Shown in pieces: positions 60,553 to 64,000 of a stretch of DNA of 64,000 bases; the first letter of the stretch is position 1, and each line of letters begins with the position of its first letter. The notes under the pieces are model-generated. The model saw only the letters and a list, made by a program, of their open reading frames with translations. It had not been told where the DNA came from and did no database searches. The translations under genes and the position numbers were made by a program. The stretch spans positions 124,001 through 188,000 of the forward strand of contig CAJTLU010000004.1 in the NCBI GenBank assembly GCA_910577175.1, given 5' to 3'. Origin of the DNA: an uncultured Lachnospiraceae bacterium (GTDB lineage: Bacteria > Bacillota > Clostridia > Lachnospirales > Lachnospiraceae).

Positions 60553-63378
60553 TTATGTCAGGCATGGGACAAACTGCTTTTTCAATATCAAAATATTCTT
60601 CTCGTTATGGTAAGCATACTCTACACTGTCCATAAAATTTTTTACGATAAAAATCCCCATCCCTCCGGCATCGCGTTCTTCCGCTAAAGCCCTTGTATCA
60701 GGGTCAGGTTTCACGGTCGGGTCATAAGGACAGCCATCATCTGTAAAAATAACCGCTATCTCCTTTTCTGTTACCCTGCACTCCACCTTTGCCTCACCTG
60801 CACCGCTGTACCGGACGATATTGGAAAAAATCTCGTCAACAGCAATATTCATCTTTACCATAACCTTTCCCGGCACATGAAAGCTCTTCAAAGTATTCTC
60901 CACAAATGCCATAACCTGCGTTATACTTTCCATTGTCGGTATGACGGTAATCCTGTTTTTTGGCAGAAACTTTAAGTGAAGCATCGTAATATCGTCAAAC
61001 TGCGGAGCCTCTCCCACAAACCTGTCTACATCCGATTTTACAATACGGCATATCTCTTCTGCACTCCTGCCACACGCACTGTTCAGTACCTCAAGCAGAC
61101 GTTCATTGCCATAAAGCATTACGTCGCTGTTTGTTGCCTCCGTCACGCCGTCCGTATAAAGATAAATCTCGTCTCCGGGACCAAACGGTATTTCCCCGAT
61201 ACGGTAGCGGATGTGCTCCATTTCACCCAAAACAAATCCCGGACGGAATGCAAGGTATTCAAATGCTCCGTCTCTTTGCCGCACCAAAGGAGGATTATGG
61301 CCGGCGTTAGCAAAGGTAAGCGTGTCTGTCTCCAGATTTAAAATCCCCATAAAACACGTTACAAACATTTCCGCCTCATTTCCTTCACACAGCGCCCTGT
61401 TGGTTTCTGTAAGAATGCCGGCAACATCCGTTTCTTTCTCTGCATAGCTCTTAATCAATGTCTTTGCCTTCATCATAAACATCGCTGCCGTAATACCTTT
61501 CCCTGAAACATCTGCAATCAGAAACGCCAGACGGTTCTCGTCCAACAGATAGAAATCATAGAAATCCCCACCCACTTCCTTTGCGGTATCCATTGTAGCA
61601 AAAATGTCAAAATCACTGCGGTCAGGATAAGGCGGGAAAATACCGGGCAAGGTAGAAGACTGGATAATCTTTGCAACCTCCAGCTCCTTATCAATCCTCG
61701 CTGCCGCTTCCGCAATGTACCCTTTTAATGTCATAACCGTAGAATTGATATCATCGGAAAGCGATACAAATTCTTCATTTGTACGGACATTGACAGACAC
61801 ATTCAGATTTCCTCCCGTAATCTCTCCGAGTGTCCGGTTAATCTTATGGATATTCTCAACCACAAGCTTTTTAATCAGGAAATACACCATGGCAAAGAGG
61901 ATGACAAATACAAGAATTTCCATGAACAATGTCACATAGACAGATAAATCCCTGGAAAACAGCACCTCCTTTACCGGTATGACAGCAATGATATAGTATC
62001 CTTCCGCTACGGCATACATCAGATAGCAGTCCTCACCGTAAACCAACGACCGGTACCGCACATTTTCATGCATCTTCTCCGTATCAATCCAGATGCCCGT
62101 GACTTCCAGATTGCTCCCTTCATTCCCATACGGGTCACTCACAATATTCCAGTCTTCCCCGGAAACAATCATGTAGCCGCTTTCCCCTATATGGCGGTTT
62201 CTTGTAACGCCGATTACCTGCTTATCGATATCCTGCCTGAAACGCTCCGCATTATATCCCACCTGCACAAAGCCGCCGTTCTTTAAAGCGGCCCCGGCAT
62301 ACTTCATATAGGTTACCCCGTCCTTTGAAAGCGGCTGGTAACTCTGGACAAATTCCTTTTCTCCATTCAAAAGGACAAGAAAATCTCCCGACTGTTCTCC
62401 GGAAGACATATCAAAACCGATATACTCTTTTGTTGTGGAATAGCGAATGATTCCGCTTTCATCTATTACATTAATTTCCGAAAAGTCATTTCCCGGCTTT
62501 GCACTTATCTCCAAAAGAAGAGTATCATCTATGGTTTCTACTGCATTAATATCATCCGCAACGTCATAGGTCAATTTCAAAAGATTCTCATCAGACGCAT
62601 CTTCAATATCCGCTTTTACGTCTTCAATATTCAGCGCAAGCAGCGCCTCACGGTCGCTGACGGAAAAACTAGTCTGCAACAGATAAATAAATATGCTGGT
62701 TACGCTAAAAGCCGCAATCACAACAAACAGCAGCCACCTTGAAAAGGTCTGCGACAGCTTTTTATATTCTGTCTGGAATTGCAGTTTTTCTTTTCCGATA
62801 AGAGACACCGCCATCAATGAAAGCATTACGGAAACAGCATTTGCCATCATCATCGGCACAGAACAGTTTTTTACAAAAGTAAATGCCTGATGCACATCAC
62901 CCATGTTTGTGAAAAATATCATCAGCATATGCAGGACTTCCATGACAAGCCCTATTGCAAATCCATAGTACCATGCCGGTTTTTTGTCATCGAACATCCA
63001 TTTTCTTAACGCTGCGCCCAGAAAACCAGCAAGCACCGTTGACAAAGAGCAGGCAAGACGTGTATATGCACTGGCTCCCCAGAGAACCGCAAACCATCGT
63101 TCCACGCCGCCGATTATCCCCGCCATGATACCGGCTGGAGAGCCGAAAATCAGCCCTGCACAAAGCGGCGCGGCATCCCTTACATTAATAATGACGCCAT
63201 AAGCAGGCGCTCCAAACTCTGAACAAAAAACCGATACAATACCAAACACACAGCCATAAAGGAGTTGTTTCTGCTTTGCCTTCCATCTGCCAAGCACTGT
63301 CTTTTGATACAAAAAATAAAGACAGACCGTGGCAAAGACCGGGCAGAGGGCGGTTAACGCCAATTTCAGATACATCAT
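60553..63378 (-). CDS. Fused 5TM sensor, SpoIIE-type phosphatase and anti-sigma kinase
   Basis: A 941-residue membrane protein. Residues about 1-200 are a five-helix LytS-type (5TMR-LYT) sensor. A sixth helix (about 220-240), an extracellular domain (about 240-470) and a seventh helix (about 475-500) follow. A HAMP-like segment lies at about 505-560. The PP2C/SpoIIE phosphatase (about 590-790) has VGGDFYDFY, DVSGKG, YTDGVTEA and FDDITML. The last part (about 810-935) is an RsbW-type ATPase with NIAVDEIFSNIVRYSG, FTDDGCPYDP and GGMGIFIVKNFMD. AGGAGG precedes ATG 63378. The STAS gene lies 22 bases upstream. Confidence 0.9.
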   Translation of the reverse strand: MMYLKLALTALCPVFATVCLYFLYQKTVLGRWKAKQKQLLYGCVFGIVSVFCSEFGAPAYGVIINVRDAAPLCAGLIFGSPAGIMAGIIGGVERWFAVLWGASAYTRLACSLSTVLAGFLGAALRKWMFDDKKPAWYYGFAIGLVMEVLHMLMIFFTNMGDVHQAFTFVKNCSVPMMMANAVSVMLSLMAVSLIGKEKLQFQTEYKKLSQTFSRWLLFVVIAAFSVTSIFIYLLQTSFSVSDREALLALNIEDVKADIEDASDENLLKLTYDVADDINAVETIDDTLLLEISAKPGNDFSEINVIDESGIIRYSTTKEYIGFDMSSGEQSGDFLVLLNGEKEFVQSYQPLSKDGVTYMKYAGAALKNGGFVQVGYNAERFRQDIDKQVIGVTRNRHIGESGYMIVSGEDWNIVSDPYGNEGSNLEVTGIWIDTEKMHENVRYRSLVYGEDCYLMYAVAEGYYIIAVIPVKEVLFSRDLSVYVTLFMEILVFVILFAMVYFLIKKLVVENIHKINRTLGEITGGNLNVSVNVRTNEEFVSLSDDINSTVMTLKGYIAEAAARIDKELEVAKIIQSSTLPGIFPPYPDRSDFDIFATMDTAKEVGGDFYDFYLLDENRLAFLIADVSGKGITAAMFMMKAKTLIKSYAEKETDVAGILTETNRALCEGNEAEMFVTCFMGILNLETDTLTFANAGHNPPLVRQRDGAFEYLAFRPGFVLGEMEHIRYRIGEIPFGPGDEIYLYTDGVTEATNSDVMLYGNERLLEVLNSACGRSAEEICRIVKSDVDRFVGEAPQFDDITMLHLKFLPKNRITVIPTMESITQVMAFVENTLKSFHVPGKVMVKMNIAVDEIFSNIVRYSGAGEAKVECRVTEKEIAVIFTDDGCPYDPTVKPDPDTRALAEERDAGGMGIFIVKNFMDSVEYAYHNEKNILILKKQFVPCLT

Positions 63379-63400
63379 AATCTGCCTCCTGACAGCCGGA

Positions 63401-63703
63401 TTAATCTTTTTCTATTGTCAGCACGTCAACAGAACCGGTTACCTCAAAGACCTCCATCACATCCTCATTCACATTCCTGACAATCATCCTGCCCTGCTTA
63501 TTCATGGTCTTCTGCGCCGAGAACAACACGCGGAGTCCTGCCGAAGAAATATACTCTAACTCCTCCAAATCCATAATGAGTGTTTTCACGCCCTGCAAAG
63601 AAGTTTTAAGTTCTTCCTCTAACTTCGGGGCTGTAACCGTTTCCAGCCTGCCGCTTATCTTTATTGTCAATTCATCCTCTTTTAAGGCTCTTGTAATCGT
63701 CAT
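63401..63703 (-). CDS. STAS-domain anti-sigma factor antagonist
   Basis: 100 residues from MTITRALK (ATG 63703, GGAGG nine bases before); an in-frame ATG at 63718 overlaps that site. The STAS core shows ISGRLETVTAPKLEEELK and the phospho-serine segment YISSAGLRVLFSAQK. In this family the antagonist is phosphorylated by an RsbW-type kinase and dephosphorylated by a PP2C phosphatase; both activities are predicted in the adjacent fused protein. Confidence 0.92.
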   Translation of the reverse strand: MTITRALKEDELTIKISGRLETVTAPKLEEELKTSLQGVKTLIMDLEELEYISSAGLRVLFSAQKTMNKQGRMIVRNVNEDVMEVFEVTGSVDVLTIEKD

Positions 63704-63733
63704 ATCGTGTTCCTCCATTTTCCTCTTATATTC

Positions 63734-64000
63734 TTATATCAGGTACCGCAAAAAGGTTGCCACTTCTCCCAGCACATAGTGGACAATGCACAGTCCCCAT
63801 ATATTCCCCTGTTTATGGTACAGCACACCCAATGCCCCTAACAAAATCGAAGCGCCAATCATAAACGGCAATCCATAAGCAATATGAAGCACGCCAAACA
63901 TCAATGCGGATATGACAATGGATGTCGCTCCCGCATATTTTCCTATGAAAATACGGTTTAAACTTTCCTGCATGACGCCCCTTGCCAAAAACTCCTGCAA
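63734..64000 (-). CDS. CPBP-family membrane protease, partial
   Basis: 88 codons visible, open at the window edge; the N-terminal part lies outside. The frame shows QEFLARGVMQ, matching the catalytic Glu/Arg motif of the CPBP (CAAX-type) intramembrane protease family, then two to three membrane helices with FGVLHI. The family processes prenylated or peptide substrates; a role is not predicted here. It lies 31 bases upstream of the STAS gene on the same strand. Confidence 0.75.
   Translation of the reverse strand: MQEFLARGVMQESLNRIFIGKYAGATSIVISALMFGVLHIAYGLPFMIGASILLGALGVLYHKQGNIWGLCIVHYVLGEVATFLRYLI

Overview
The window looks like a chromosome segment of a spore-forming, Gram-positive anaerobe of the class Clostridia, most likely Lachnospiraceae. 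This rests on gene content (PyrB/PyrI pair, ThiT under a TPP riboswitch, rpmE-DUF1385-prmC-prfA block, CotH and SPL-type proteins, ComFB, TraX, many lipoproteins), on strong GGAGG-type ribosome sites, and on sigma-A promoters with 17-base spacers. I cannot name the genus from sequence alone.

Layout. 1-5.3 kb: 3' part of glucuronate isomerase, then three exported proteins on the minus strand. 5.4-6.9 kb: pyrB-pyrI. 6.9-10.3 kb: an XRE-TPR regulator, a degenerate receiver protein and an ABC exporter in one minus-strand operon. 10.5-17.4 kb: housekeeping genes on the minus strand (rpsO, an APH-like kinase with an HD-GYP protein, smpB, rnr, secG, gpmI). 17.6-25.0 kb: plus-strand block with a nucleosidase/SPL radical-SAM fusion, an SDR, the TrkA-TrkH potassium system and a CotH-like lipoprotein. 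25.1-29.2 kb: tRNA-Leu(CAA) followed by an accessory stretch with a DUF4932-type protein, a mobile-element remnant, a HAD phosphatase, a Phd antitoxin next to a deleted doc toxin, and a broken XRE gene. 29.2-38.0 kb: EamA transporter, deoxyinosine glycosylase, ComFB, lepB-galK-AI2E operon, TraX, a repeat-rich protein with a small partner, DedA and pyrF. 38.2-43.1 kb: pyrC, truA, a lipoprotein amidase and a TPP-riboswitch-controlled thiT. 43.3-49.8 kb: YdjG-like zinc-ribbon protein with an SPFH zinc-ribbon protein, glyA, degV, greA, patatin. 50.1-54.4 kb: prfA, prmC, DUF1385 and rpmE, interrupted by a 5 x 87-bp tandem array and a 48-bp near-perfect palindrome. 54.7-64 kb: two-component system, two membrane proteins, an EF-hand protein, a fused SpoIIE phosphatase/anti-sigma kinase with its STAS partner, and a partial CPBP protease.

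How genes work together. Pyrimidine synthesis is split between pyrBI and pyrC/pyrF. TrkA and TrkH form one potassium uptake system. PrmC methylates the release factor encoded next to it. The STAS protein and the phosphatase/kinase form a partner-switching module with no sigma factor in view. The window also carries short dispersed repeats: at least five related intergenic elements (two of them 53/56 identical and inverted around truA and the amidase gene), a group of terminators sharing one loop sequence, and a MITE-like element.

Most notable candidates: the 87-bp array with its palindrome, the nucleosidase/SPL fusion, TruA with Glu in place of the catalytic Asp, and the dispersed repeat family.
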